The position numbers were made by a program, and so were the translations under genes. A stretch of DNA of 64,000 bases from Akkermansia muciniphila (GTDB taxonomy: Bacteria; Verrucomicrobiota; Verrucomicrobiia; Verrucomicrobiales; V1-33). The notes under the pieces were generated by a model. It was not told the origin of the DNA and ran no database searches. It saw nothing but the letters and a program-made list of their open reading frames with translations. Shown here piece by piece: positions 52,385 to 61,431 of this stretch (the stretch's first letter is position 1; every line of letters begins with the position of its first letter). The stretch covers positions 1 to 64,000 of the forward strand of contig CAMDJM010000020.1 in assembly GCA_945900785.1 (NCBI GenBank), read 5' to 3'.

Positions 52385-55117
52385 CTAAGCCAGGGGAGCC
52401 AGCAGTTCATCCAGGTCTTCCCCGGTGAACTTCGGCGTGGTGCCGTCGCCGGACAGGAGCCCGGCGACGAGGGCGGCTTTGCGGACCTGGAGGGCGAGGA
52501 TTTTTTCCTCGATGGTGCCCTCGCAGATCAGCTTGTGGACAAAGACGGTGTGCTGCTGGCCGAAGCGGTGGGCGCGGTCGGTGGCCTGAGCTTCAACGGC
52601 CGGGTTCCACCAGGGATCGTAGTGGATCACGGTATCCGCCGCCGTGAGGTTCAGCCCGGTGCCGCCGGCCTTCAGGCTGATCAGGAAGAGGGGCACCTCC
52701 CCGGCCTGGAAGCGGGCCACCAGCGCGCCGCGGTCCCGGGTTTGCCCGGTGAGCATGAGGTGAGGCAGGCCGGCTTCCCGCAGGTGGCCTGACACGATTT
52801 CCAGCATCTCCACAAACTGGCTGAAGACGAGGATGCGGCGGCCTTCCTCAATGAGGCCGGGCACCAGTTCCATGAAGAGTTCCAGCTTGGCACTGGTCTT
52901 CACCTTCCGGCCGGCCTCCAGCTTCAGCAGGGCGGGATGGCAGCAGACCTGACGCAATTTCAGCAGGGCATCCAGGATGGCGATGTGGCTGCGCTCGACG
53001 CCGCGTTTGTCGATTTCCTCACGCACTCTGGCATCCATGGCGGCGCGCACGGTTTCATAGAGATCCGCCTGCTCCGGCGGCAGCGCGATGCGGTGGATCA
53101 GATCGATCCTCGGCGGCAAGTCTGTCAGGACGGCCTGCTTGGTGCGTCGCAGCATTAGCGGCCTCATGCGCTTGGCCAATTGCTCCCGGCGGCGGCCGTC
53201 CTGCTGCTTTTCGATCGGCGTGCGGAAGATCCGCGTGAAATCATCCCAGCCCCCGAGGTAGCCCGGCATGAGGAAGTTCACGATGGACCACAATTCCCCG
53301 AGGTGATTTTCCATGGGCGTGCCGGTCAGGCAGAGGCGAAGCTGCGACTGGAGCCGCCCGGCACAGATCGCGGCGAGGCTGCGGGGGTTTTTAATGAACT
53401 GCGCTTCATCCAGCACCACCAGATGGAACTCCATGGCGGACAGCACTTCAATATCGCGCACCAACAAGGGATAGGAAGTGATCACCAGATCCGGCTGTCC
53501 ACTGCGCTCCAGCGAGGCGGCACGGGCGCTGCCGTAGTGCACATGCACCGCGAGGGAAGGCGTGAATTTCAGGGATTCATCCCGCCAGTTCTGGAGCACA
53601 CTGGTGGGGCAGACGATCAGGCTGGGCCGGCCCGCTGCCGCCCCGCCCTCCACTTCCGCGAGGAGATGGGCGAGGGTTTGCAGGGTTTTCCCCAGGCCCA
53701 TGTCATCGGCGAGGACCCCGCCCAGCCCATGCCGTGCGAGGGAGCGCAGCCAGCGGAAGCCTTCCAACTGATAGGGACGCAGGGCGGCCTGCAGCCCGGG
53801 CGGGGCCGGCTCCGGCTCCACGGCTTCCGCCCCAGTCGCAGCCACGCCCCGCAGATGGGCCACCAGGGAGCGCAGGCCATCCGCCGCGCGGCGCACCAGC
53901 TGGTCATCGCTGTCCCACGACAAAAACGCTGCCGCCTGGAGCCGGTGCAGGGAAAACCGGCCTTCCGACAGCTTCGGCCGGCCGGCGAACAACTCCGCCA
54001 GGGAGGTCAGGATCCGGTGCAGCCGGGAAGCGGGCACCGGCACCATTTGGCGGGCATCCTCCAGGGGGATGAGCACCGGCGTATCCCCCTTGGCTAGCAG
54101 CCGCTCGAGATCCAGTGCCGCCGGCTGCTGCTTTAAAAAAGCCACCAGCAAGGGCAGGAGCGACACCCGCCGGCCCCCACTGCTGATGCCAATGTCCGCC
54201 GCGAACCAATCAGGCTTGGCCGTCTCCGACACGTCTTCGTAAAAATAATCCGGATGCAGAATCTCCAGATCAAAGCCCGGATCCGTCTGCCGCTGCCAAC
54301 CTTCCTGCACCAGGGCCGGCAAATGCGTCAGCAGCAGCTCTTCCCAGGGCTCCGGGGCGATGGGGTGAAACAGGAGCACATCCCGCAGGTGGCTTTTCAG
54401 GGCATGGCTCAACACCGCGCCACAGCGGCTCAGCCCCAGTTTTTCCAGCTTCACCAGGCACTCCCGCTCGCCTTCCAGATCACGCTTCCACCCCTCCCCA
54501 GTCATTGGCCCCGCGCCGAAGGGAAACACCACGCCGGGAGCCTCCGCATAGGTGAACTCCAGGGCCAGCAGCCGGATATTTTCCCCATACGGCACGCCGG
54601 CATACCAGCCCATGTAGCCCGTGAAGGGATATTCACAAAACATCCGGACCACCGGCCTGGGCCGCCCCACGGGCAGATCCGCCGCCACCGCCTGCGCTTC
54701 CGCCTCGCCCGCGGCCGCCTTTTCCAAGGGGGAACCCGGGCCCCAGAGCGGGCGCACTTCATAGCGGTTCTCGTCAGGATCCGGCTGCGGCAGATCCTCC
54801 CGGGGAAGATAGGACAACTGCACCCCGGCCAGCAGCGCCGCATAGACGTGCCGGCAATTCCGCCCCACGGCGCAGGTGCAGCGGGTGTCAAAAAACTCCA
54901 GGGAATATCCAGTCAGGGAAACCCTGACGGAGAGATCCTCCTGCCCCCGCGACACCACCTTGGCGGTAATCTGGATGCCTCCATCCAGGACGGCCAGCCG
55001 CACGCTGTGGACCAGCTTCATCCCATAGGCCGCCAGCGCAGATTGAGCCAGCGCCGGCGGCAAATCCCCGATCCAGTTTCCTTCGCGCAGACTGCGCCAG
55101 ATGTTCATCCCTTTCAT
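52385..55117 (-). CDS. SNF2-family DNA helicase with SWIM zinc finger
   Basis: 910 residues from the ATG at 55117 (MKGMNIWRSLREG). A SWIM zinc finger lies near residue 75 (CTCAVGRNCRHVYAALL). The Snf2 ATPase begins near 460 with DDMGLGKTLQTLAHLL (motif I), VLDEAQFIKN (motif II), and the C-terminal helicase domain has LKAGGTGLNLTAADTVI and DRAHRFGQ. This is the bacterial SWIM-SNF2 (HepA-like) type, thought to remodel protein-DNA or transcription complexes. An upstream in-frame start at 55216 would extend it by 33 residues. It is divergent from the hybrid kinase gene. Confidence 0.9.
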   Translation of the reverse strand: MKGMNIWRSLREGNWIGDLPPALAQSALAAYGMKLVHSVRLAVLDGGIQITAKVVSRGQEDLSVRVSLTGYSLEFFDTRCTCAVGRNCRHVYAALLAGVQLSYLPREDLPQPDPDENRYEVRPLWGPGSPLEKAAAGEAEAQAVAADLPVGRPRPVVRMFCEYPFTGYMGWYAGVPYGENIRLLALEFTYAEAPGVVFPFGAGPMTGEGWKRDLEGERECLVKLEKLGLSRCGAVLSHALKSHLRDVLLFHPIAPEPWEELLLTHLPALVQEGWQRQTDPGFDLEILHPDYFYEDVSETAKPDWFAADIGISSGGRRVSLLPLLVAFLKQQPAALDLERLLAKGDTPVLIPLEDARQMVPVPASRLHRILTSLAELFAGRPKLSEGRFSLHRLQAAAFLSWDSDDQLVRRAADGLRSLVAHLRGVAATGAEAVEPEPAPPGLQAALRPYQLEGFRWLRSLARHGLGGVLADDMGLGKTLQTLAHLLAEVEGGAAAGRPSLIVCPTSVLQNWRDESLKFTPSLAVHVHYGSARAASLERSGQPDLVITSYPLLVRDIEVLSAMEFHLVVLDEAQFIKNPRSLAAICAGRLQSQLRLCLTGTPMENHLGELWSIVNFLMPGYLGGWDDFTRIFRTPIEKQQDGRRREQLAKRMRPLMLRRTKQAVLTDLPPRIDLIHRIALPPEQADLYETVRAAMDARVREEIDKRGVERSHIAILDALLKLRQVCCHPALLKLEAGRKVKTSAKLELFMELVPGLIEEGRRILVFSQFVEMLEIVSGHLREAGLPHLMLTGQTRDRGALVARFQAGEVPLFLISLKAGGTGLNLTAADTVIHYDPWWNPAVEAQATDRAHRFGQQHTVFVHKLICEGTIEEKILALQVRKAALVAGLLSGDGTTPKFTGEDLDELLAPLA

Positions 55118-55293
55118 AAAATCCACCTGCCCCGGGATCGCCAGGAGCACAAGGCAGGATGCGGGGGGCCCGGCCCGGAAAGCCTTGTCCCACGGGCGGC
55201 GGAGCGCCCCGGGCAATGAAACTTTTCATTCGCCAGCGCATCGACCCGTGTTACAATCGAATTTCTTAAGAATCCTTAACTATTCCCCTTTTC

Positions 55294-57342
55294 GTGCCGA
55301 GTCCACCCCCGCAAGATGTCCCGTCCCAGTCCAGCCTGGCTGCCCTGGCCACGCTGCCCATGGTGCCGGCTTCGTTGCAAATCAAGGTCTTGCGGGCCAC
55401 CGTGATCAGCCCGGAACCCGGCATCACCCTGCGCTTGAGCACGGCCCTGGAAGCCTGCGGACATCACGCCAGCCACGCGGATCCTGCGGCAGCGGCAGCC
55501 ATGATTGCCACGGTGCCCCTGCCGGATGTGATCCTCTGGCACCTGAACTACCGCTCGGCGGCGGAGGCCTCCAGCTTTCTCCACCAGCTCCGCCAACCCG
55601 GCAGCCCGGACTGCGCCTTTTTCGCTATCACTGATCAGGAGGAACCGCTCGCACGGGTGGAAACCTGGCTGAAATGCGGCGTGGACGATTTCCTCACCCT
55701 GCCCGCCCTGACAGAAAGCCAGGCCTCGCTCGCCACGCGGCTCGCGGTTCTGGAAAACACCCTACTGAAGCGCCGCGAACGCAGCCACCGCGACTCCCAC
55801 ACCGTCAATGCGGTGCAGCGCTTTGAGGAAGTCTTCCAAAAAAGCCCCGAAGCCGCCCTCATCGTCACCGCCAAGGACGGACTCATCCTCGAAGCCAACA
55901 TCGCCGCTGGCCAAATCCTCGGCATCCCCCGCGAAGACCTCCACCAGCGCTATCTTTCCCTCGTCCTGCCCGATCTTTTTGACCGGGAAGACTACGACCC
56001 CCAGGTGCTCGCTGTCAGTGACACCCTCCGCCTGACGGAAGTCCGCCATCAGCGGGGCGACCAGGCCCGCCGTTGGCTGGACGTGCTGGTCACGCGCATC
56101 CCCTGGCCCCCAGGGCAGGCGCTGCTCATCAAATTCCACGACATCACTATCCTCAAGGAACGCGAGGCCCGCCGCCTGCACGATTCCCGGCTGGATGCCG
56201 CCTGCCGCGTCATGGCCGGCACCTCCCGGGAACTCAGCGACGCCCTCACCTCTGTCCGGGGCAATCTCGAACTCCTCCTGCGCCAGCCCGCCTCCCAGGC
56301 CGAAGTGCGCGATCTCTCCGGCGATGCCCGCGATGCCTGCGACCGCGCCGTAGACCTGGCCCGGCGCCTCGCCACCCTCGCCCGCGCCCCCCACGGCGGG
56401 GAACTGCGCAAGCGCCCCATCGACCTGAAGACTTTTCTCGAAAAAGTCATCCCTTTTGCCCTCCTCACCGGCAAAGCCAGGCCCGTGCTCCAGCTCGCCG
56501 ATGACCTGTGGCCGGTCGAAGCCGACGAAGCCGCCCTGACGGACCTCCTGCGCCGTCTCATTGAAAACGCTGATGAAGCCATGCCCCATGGCGGCACCCT
56601 CTTCATCGAAGTCTCCAACATCCGCGAAGGCCGTCAGGACGACTGCGAACAGGCCTCCGTCCGCATCCGCCTGCGGGATCAGGGCCACGGCATCGACCCC
56701 GCCCACCTCACCCGGCTCTTCGATCCCTGGTTCACCACCCGCCCCGGGCGCGATGGCATGGGCCTGGCCATGGCCGCCGCCCTTGCCAAAGCCCACCGCG
56801 GACACCTCCAGGTGGAATCCGTCCCCAGCCAAGGCACCACCTTCACCCTCTGGCTCCCAGTTAATATCCGCCACCTCCTGCACAACGCCAGCCCGGTCCC
56901 GGCTCCTCCGGACGGCACCGGCCCCAGCCCGCTCCAACCGCTCGTCGCCAAGCCGGCCGAATCCAAAGCGCGTATCCTTTTCATGGACGACGACGACGGC
57001 ATCCGCGCCGTCGTGCAGAGAATCCTCACCACCTCCGGCTACGACGCTTACTGCACCCGCGATGGCCGCGAAGCCATCGAGGCCTACCGCAAAGCCCGGG
57101 AATTCGGCGCGCCTTTTGACCTCATCCTCGTCGATCTGGACGTCCGCGGTGGCATGGGCGGCAAGGAATGCGTGGCCCGGCTCAAGGCCGAATTTCCCTC
57201 CCTCAAAGCCCTCCTCACCACCGGCTACATCGATGACGAACTGATGGAAACCTACCGAGACCACGGCTTCCTCGGCGTCATCCCCAAGCCTTTTCAACTC
57301 GACCGCCTCGTCCAATCCCTCGCCCGCATGCTGGGGGCGTGA
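55294..57342 (+). CDS. Hybrid sensor protein: pseudo-receiver, PAS, kinase, receiver; kinase His missing
   Basis: 682 residues from a GTG at 55294. Residues 30-155 form a receiver-like domain without the phospho-Asp (DVILWHL); 175-285 is a PAS domain (EEVFQKSPEAALIVTAKDG); 300-365 corresponds to the dimerisation/phosphoacceptor domain, but the usual His of the AHDFNN motif is Arg (GTSRELSDAL, about residue 312). The ATPase domain is intact (LIENADEAMPHGG; RDQGHGIDPAHLTRLFDPWF; GMGLAMA). The C-terminal receiver keeps LILVDLDVRG and KPF. It cannot autophosphorylate in the normal way. It is divergent from the SNF2 gene; no regulator is adjacent. Confidence 0.85.
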   Translation: MPSPPPQDVPSQSSLAALATLPMVPASLQIKVLRATVISPEPGITLRLSTALEACGHHASHADPAAAAAMIATVPLPDVILWHLNYRSAAEASSFLHQLRQPGSPDCAFFAITDQEEPLARVETWLKCGVDDFLTLPALTESQASLATRLAVLENTLLKRRERSHRDSHTVNAVQRFEEVFQKSPEAALIVTAKDGLILEANIAAGQILGIPREDLHQRYLSLVLPDLFDREDYDPQVLAVSDTLRLTEVRHQRGDQARRWLDVLVTRIPWPPGQALLIKFHDITILKEREARRLHDSRLDAACRVMAGTSRELSDALTSVRGNLELLLRQPASQAEVRDLSGDARDACDRAVDLARRLATLARAPHGGELRKRPIDLKTFLEKVIPFALLTGKARPVLQLADDLWPVEADEAALTDLLRRLIENADEAMPHGGTLFIEVSNIREGRQDDCEQASVRIRLRDQGHGIDPAHLTRLFDPWFTTRPGRDGMGLAMAAALAKAHRGHLQVESVPSQGTTFTLWLPVNIRHLLHNASPVPAPPDGTGPSPLQPLVAKPAESKARILFMDDDDGIRAVVQRILTTSGYDAYCTRDGREAIEAYRKAREFGAPFDLILVDLDVRGGMGGKECVARLKAEFPSLKALLTTGYIDDELMETYRDHGFLGVIPKPFQLDRLVQSLARMLGA

Positions 57343-57426
57343 GCGCTTGCCGCCGCCTTAGGCGGTGCGAAAAACTTTCCTCCTTTCCCGGTGCAGAGTG
57401 AAAAAAACCTGCTACGCTGCCCGGCT

Positions 57427-58806
57427 ATGCCCTTTAATGCCCTCGGACTCGATCCGCGTATTGTTCAAGCCGTGCAGGAAGCCGGCTACACGGAGCCGAC
57501 TCCGATTCAGGCTGCTGCCATCCCTGTCATCCTCACCGGTCAGGACATGATCGGCATCGCCCAGACCGGCACCGGCAAGACGGCTGCCTTCACTCTGCCC
57601 CTGCTCACCCGCATGGCGGCGGCCCCTGCCCCGGGGGCGAAAAGACGCACCCGGACGCTCATCCTGGCCCCGACGCGGGAGCTGGTGGTGCAGATTGAGG
57701 AAAATGTGCGAGCCTATGCCAAGCACCTGCCGCTCACCATGGCGACGGTCTTTGGCGGTGTCGGCGAGCGGCCTCAAATCAATGCGCTGCGGGCCGGCAC
57801 GGATCTCATCATCGCCTGCCCGGGCCGCCTGCTCGACCTGCTGGGTCAGGGCCATGGCGACTTCGCCGGGATTGAAACCCTCATCCTGGATGAAGCGGAC
57901 CGCATGCTGGACATGGGCTTCCTGCCCAGCATCCGCCGCATCATCCGCGGTCTCCCCCGCCAGCGCCAGACCCTGCTTTTCTCTGCCACCCTATCGAAGG
58001 AGATCGAGACCCTGACCACGGAATTCCAGCACGCGCCGAAGACGGTGCAAATCGGCCGCCGCTCGAATCCCGCCGAAACCGTGGCCCAGTGGGTTTATGA
58101 AGTCCCCGTCCACCTGAAACCGGTCCTGCTGACCCATCTGCTGCAGGACCCGGCCATGAATAGCGTGCTCGTCTTCACCCGCACCAAACACGGAGCCGAC
58201 CGCATCGCGCGACGCCTGGAATCACTCAACATTCCCTGCGGCACCCTGCACTCGAACCGTTCCCAAAACCAGCGGCTCAAAGCGCTGAAGGACTTCAAGA
58301 GCGGGGACGTGCGCGTCCTCGTCGCCACCGACATCGCGGCCCGGGGCATCGACGTGGATGGCATCTCCCATGTGGTCAATTACGACTTCCCCCCGCAGGC
58401 GGAAGACTACGTGCACCGCATCGGCCGCACCGGGCGGGCCCAGGCGATCGGCGATGCCATCAGTTTTGTCAGCCCGGAAGACGCCGGCCCCCTGCGGGCA
58501 TTGGAAAAATTCATCGGCCGCGGGATTTTGAGGAAAAAGGCGGAGGGGTTCGACCTCACCGCTGCCGCGCCGCCCCGTCCCCCCGAGCCCGCCCGCCGGC
58601 CGCAGCAGCGCCAGCAGCCCCGGTCCCAGGGCCAACAGCCCCGCCGGCCCCAGGGAGGGAATGGCTCAACTCCTGGCAGCGGCGGCCGTCCCGACTCCCG
58701 TCAGGCCCAGGCCACCGGCACCGCTCATGATCCCTCCATCTATCCCCGCCATCAGGATCCCCGCCGCCGCCAGCAGCAGGAGGCCCGCCGCGATCCCCGG
58801 GTTTAG
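57427..58806 (+). CDS. DEAD-box RNA helicase, RhlE type
   Basis: 459 residues from the ATG at 57427 (MPFNALGLDPRIVQAV). Complete helicase core: Q motif TEPTPIQAAAIP, Walker A AQTGTGKTAAFTLPLL, Walker B DEAD in LILDEADRMLDMGFLP, SAT in LLFSATLS, and C-terminal VLVATDIAARGIDVDG and HRIGRTGRA. After about residue 385 comes a Pro/Gln/Arg-rich basic tail typical of RhlE-type enzymes. It probably acts in RNA structure rearrangement, such as ribosome assembly or mRNA turnover. A CCACGGAT-family palindrome follows. Confidence 0.92.
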   Translation: MPFNALGLDPRIVQAVQEAGYTEPTPIQAAAIPVILTGQDMIGIAQTGTGKTAAFTLPLLTRMAAAPAPGAKRRTRTLILAPTRELVVQIEENVRAYAKHLPLTMATVFGGVGERPQINALRAGTDLIIACPGRLLDLLGQGHGDFAGIETLILDEADRMLDMGFLPSIRRIIRGLPRQRQTLLFSATLSKEIETLTTEFQHAPKTVQIGRRSNPAETVAQWVYEVPVHLKPVLLTHLLQDPAMNSVLVFTRTKHGADRIARRLESLNIPCGTLHSNRSQNQRLKALKDFKSGDVRVLVATDIAARGIDVDGISHVVNYDFPPQAEDYVHRIGRTGRAQAIGDAISFVSPEDAGPLRALEKFIGRGILRKKAEGFDLTAAAPPRPPEPARRPQQRQQPRSQGQQPRRPQGGNGSTPGSGGRPDSRQAQATGTAHDPSIYPRHQDPRRRQQQEARRDPRV

Positions 58807-58814
58807 CATAAAAG

Positions 58815-58866
58815 GATGCTGACGGGGCCACGGATGGCACGGATATGACTGATAATCACAGATTTA
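58815..58866. repeat. CCACGGATGGCACGGAT family copy
   Basis: GGGGCCACGGATGGCACGGA then TGACTGATAATCACAG lies just after the helicase gene. It is the same unit as at 8757, with a different 3' half. The rest of the 307-bp gap 58807-59113 shows no gene. Confidence 0.75.
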
Positions 58867-59113
58867 GGGGATAGGTGCACTCACCTTCAGAGTGACGATC
58901 AGATTTGGGCGGGACCTTCGCAAGTTACTGATTTTGTGTCCTTCGCGTCCTTCTGTTCAAATTCCACTGCCGTTTTTAGGTTTAGTAGCCACGCGGGACA
59001 AGGCATTTGTGCCTCCGGACAAAAAAATGGAATGAAACCTGCGCGAAATGGGTTATAGAATGGGACCTGCCGGTAGCGCACCGCCTCAACCCAAACGTGT
59101 CCCCCCCAACACT

Positions 59114-59794
59114 ATGAAAACCAAAACCTTCAGAGCTTCCCTGTTCCTGCCAATAGCCTGTCTGGTGATACTGGCGGCTCCGGCAGACGCAGGCAATCCG
59201 CTAACCTCCATCGGCGACGGCCTGAAAAAGGTAGGCTCAGCACTCAATCCTTTCAAAAAAGCAGCCCCACCACCCAAGGCCTTGCCCCCGGCCAAGGCCG
59301 CGCCTGCTCCGGTGAAAAAGACCAGGCCCGTCAAATCCACCGCGCCGGCAAAAAAGAAATCCCCGGCCAAATCCTATAACGCCCGTGCCGCGCGGCAGAA
59401 AGCAGCGGCCGCAGCCGTGGCCAACTCGGAGGCCACCAAAGCCGCCGAAGCCAAGGCTGCCTCCCCGGAAGCGGCGGCCTCCCCTGCCCTGCCAGCCGGT
59501 GCGCCCCTGGCTGGCACTCCCCCAGCCCCAGGCTCCACCGCGGCTGAACCCACCAGCACTCCCGGCTCTGCCGCCGCAGCCTCCGACACCCCACCGCCTC
59601 CTGCCGATGCGGAGACCGGGACCGGGGCCACTCCAACAGCGAAGGAGGTTCCCTTTGGCACGCCTGTGATGGGGCGCAAAGGATTCGTCCATAGCCCCTG
59701 GGCCAGGGATCAGGGTATGGTGGATGTCGCTGGAATCACCGCCGGGGCCAAGGTCAAATGCCCTTTCTCCGGGAAAATTTTCCGGGTTCCCTGA
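59114..59794 (+). CDS. Secreted Ala/Pro-rich protein with conserved C-terminal domain
   Basis: 226 residues from the ATG at 59114. Signal peptide about 1-25 (SLFLPIACLVILAAPADA). Residues 45-170 are Ala/Pro/Lys-rich low complexity that should extend from the cell. The last ~45 residues (GRKGFVHSPWARDQGMVDVA, ending CPFSGKIFRVP) look like a short conserved domain seen in many verrucomicrobial exported proteins, usually ending PYTGKxFxVP. Its role is unknown; the tail may bind the cell envelope. It lies about 50 bp before the AI-2E transporter gene. Confidence 0.75.
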   Translation: MKTKTFRASLFLPIACLVILAAPADAGNPLTSIGDGLKKVGSALNPFKKAAPPPKALPPAKAAPAPVKKTRPVKSTAPAKKKSPAKSYNARAARQKAAAAAVANSEATKAAEAKAASPEAAASPALPAGAPLAGTPPAPGSTAAEPTSTPGSAAAASDTPPPPADAETGTGATPTAKEVPFGTPVMGRKGFVHSPWARDQGMVDVAGITAGAKVKCPFSGKIFRVP

Positions 59795-59842
59795 CGATTG
59801 ACTTTCATTTTTTCCCCAGTCTGACTGCGTTAGCCCTTTCCC

Positions 59843-61303
59843 ATGAAACCTGGACGACCTGACCCCAATGGCCCCCACAGGGAATACCCAGGCCCCTTCC
59901 AGCGGAAAACCCTGTGGTCCGCTATCACTGGAGCCGCGCTGCTCGGCATTGGCGCGATGTCCGTTTACACCATCAGCGTCGTCGCCCACGTCCTGCAGTT
60001 TCTCCAGCCCGTGCTGGTGCCCGTCGCGTTTGCCGGCATCCTCGCCTACCTGCTGCAGCCTCTGGTGGACCGTCTGGTGAAGCGCGGCACGCCCCGCTTC
60101 CGCGCCATGATGTGGGTCTGGATGATCTTTCACCTCTTTCTGCTGCTGCTTTTCCTATCCGTCGCCGTCCCTACCATCAGCAAAGGCGGCCGCCTTATCG
60201 CGGCCCGTTCGGATCAATGGGTGGAAGCCATCGGCGGCTTCACCGGCAAGGTGCTCGAAGCGGTGGACAAAATGGCGGACAAAGTCACCGGATTCGGCAA
60301 ACACCATCCCCCTGCCACGGCAACCGCCAAGCCAGCACAGGACGCCAAAACGACCACCACCGCAACAACTCCTCCTTCGCCAGTGGTGCCTGATCCAACG
60401 GCGGTTGCCCCCGCCAGCACCAGCCCAGCCATCATGCCTGGTGACCTAAATGCCCCCATTGTTCTGCCGCCCACGGTTCCAGATGCCGCCATCCTCGCAG
60501 ATCCGCAGCAAAGCGCCGCCCGGGCCACGCGCTGGCTGGCCGAACATAGCGAAGTCATCTCCTCGCGCATCGTCGCCTACATTGGCAGCGGCGTGCAGGG
60601 TTTTCTTGGCCTCTTCGGCTATCTGGTCGGTTTTGTGCTGGTGCCGGTCTACCTGTTTTATTTTCTGAAGGAGAGCGATTCCATCCAGAAAAACTGGCAC
60701 CGATACGTCCCCCTGCGCGCCTCGAAATTCAAAGCGGAAGTGGTCAGCGTGCTGGGCGAGATCAACAGCTACCTCATCGCCTTCTTCCGTGGCCAGATGC
60801 TCGTGAGCATGATCGATGGCCTGCTCGTCGGCATCGCCCTTACCATCATCGGCCTGCCCTATGCCATGCTCATCGGCGTCTTCGTGGCCATCCTCGGCCT
60901 CATTCCCTATGTGGGGAATTTCCTGTGCTGGCTGGCCGCCGTGCTCATCTCCATCGCCCACTTCGGCCGCACCGATGCCGCCGGTGAACTGATCAACACC
61001 TTCGCCGGCATCCAAAGCGTCTGGGTCTATCCCGTTCTGGTCAGTGTCCTCTTCGTCGTCGTCCAGCAAATCAACTCCCTTGTCACCGCCCCCCGCATCA
61101 TCGGCGACGCCACCGGCCTGCATCCCCTGACGGTTATCTTCTCCGTGCTCTTCTGGTCCCTCCTCATCGGAGGCCTCCTCGGTGCCCTCCTCGCGGTGCC
61201 CCTCACCGCCTCCGTGAAGGTCCTCTTCCGCCGCTACATCTGGGAACGCCGCGTCCAACTGCAGCATTCCTATCAGGATGCCCTGCCAGGGGACCAGAAT
61301 TAA
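59843..61303 (+). CDS. AI-2E family membrane transporter
   Basis: 486 residues, seven to eight membrane helices. Family features are the N-terminal VAFAGILAYLLQPLVDRLVK and the C-terminal LTIIGLPYAMLIGVFVAILG, then FGRTDAAGEL and ATGLHPLTVIFSVLFW. A hydrophilic Pro/Thr/Ala-rich loop at about 150-215 is longer than usual. Members export AI-2 or act as Na+/H+ antiporters or permeases; the substrate cannot be told. It stands just downstream of a secreted protein gene on the same strand. Confidence 0.88.
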   Translation: MKPGRPDPNGPHREYPGPFQRKTLWSAITGAALLGIGAMSVYTISVVAHVLQFLQPVLVPVAFAGILAYLLQPLVDRLVKRGTPRFRAMMWVWMIFHLFLLLLFLSVAVPTISKGGRLIAARSDQWVEAIGGFTGKVLEAVDKMADKVTGFGKHHPPATATAKPAQDAKTTTTATTPPSPVVPDPTAVAPASTSPAIMPGDLNAPIVLPPTVPDAAILADPQQSAARATRWLAEHSEVISSRIVAYIGSGVQGFLGLFGYLVGFVLVPVYLFYFLKESDSIQKNWHRYVPLRASKFKAEVVSVLGEINSYLIAFFRGQMLVSMIDGLLVGIALTIIGLPYAMLIGVFVAILGLIPYVGNFLCWLAAVLISIAHFGRTDAAGELINTFAGIQSVWVYPVLVSVLFVVVQQINSLVTAPRIIGDATGLHPLTVIFSVLFWSLLIGGLLGALLAVPLTASVKVLFRRYIWERRVQLQHSYQDALPGDQN

Positions 61304-61431
61304 CGGATCATGCCGCAGACGCGGCTGGTTGGGAAGCCGTCATCCGGAGCGTGATATATGGCCTTGAGGGTTTGCGTTCACCTGCTTTGCCCAGTGAAAG
61401 CGGACTACGCCATCATCCCTGACCTTTTCCC

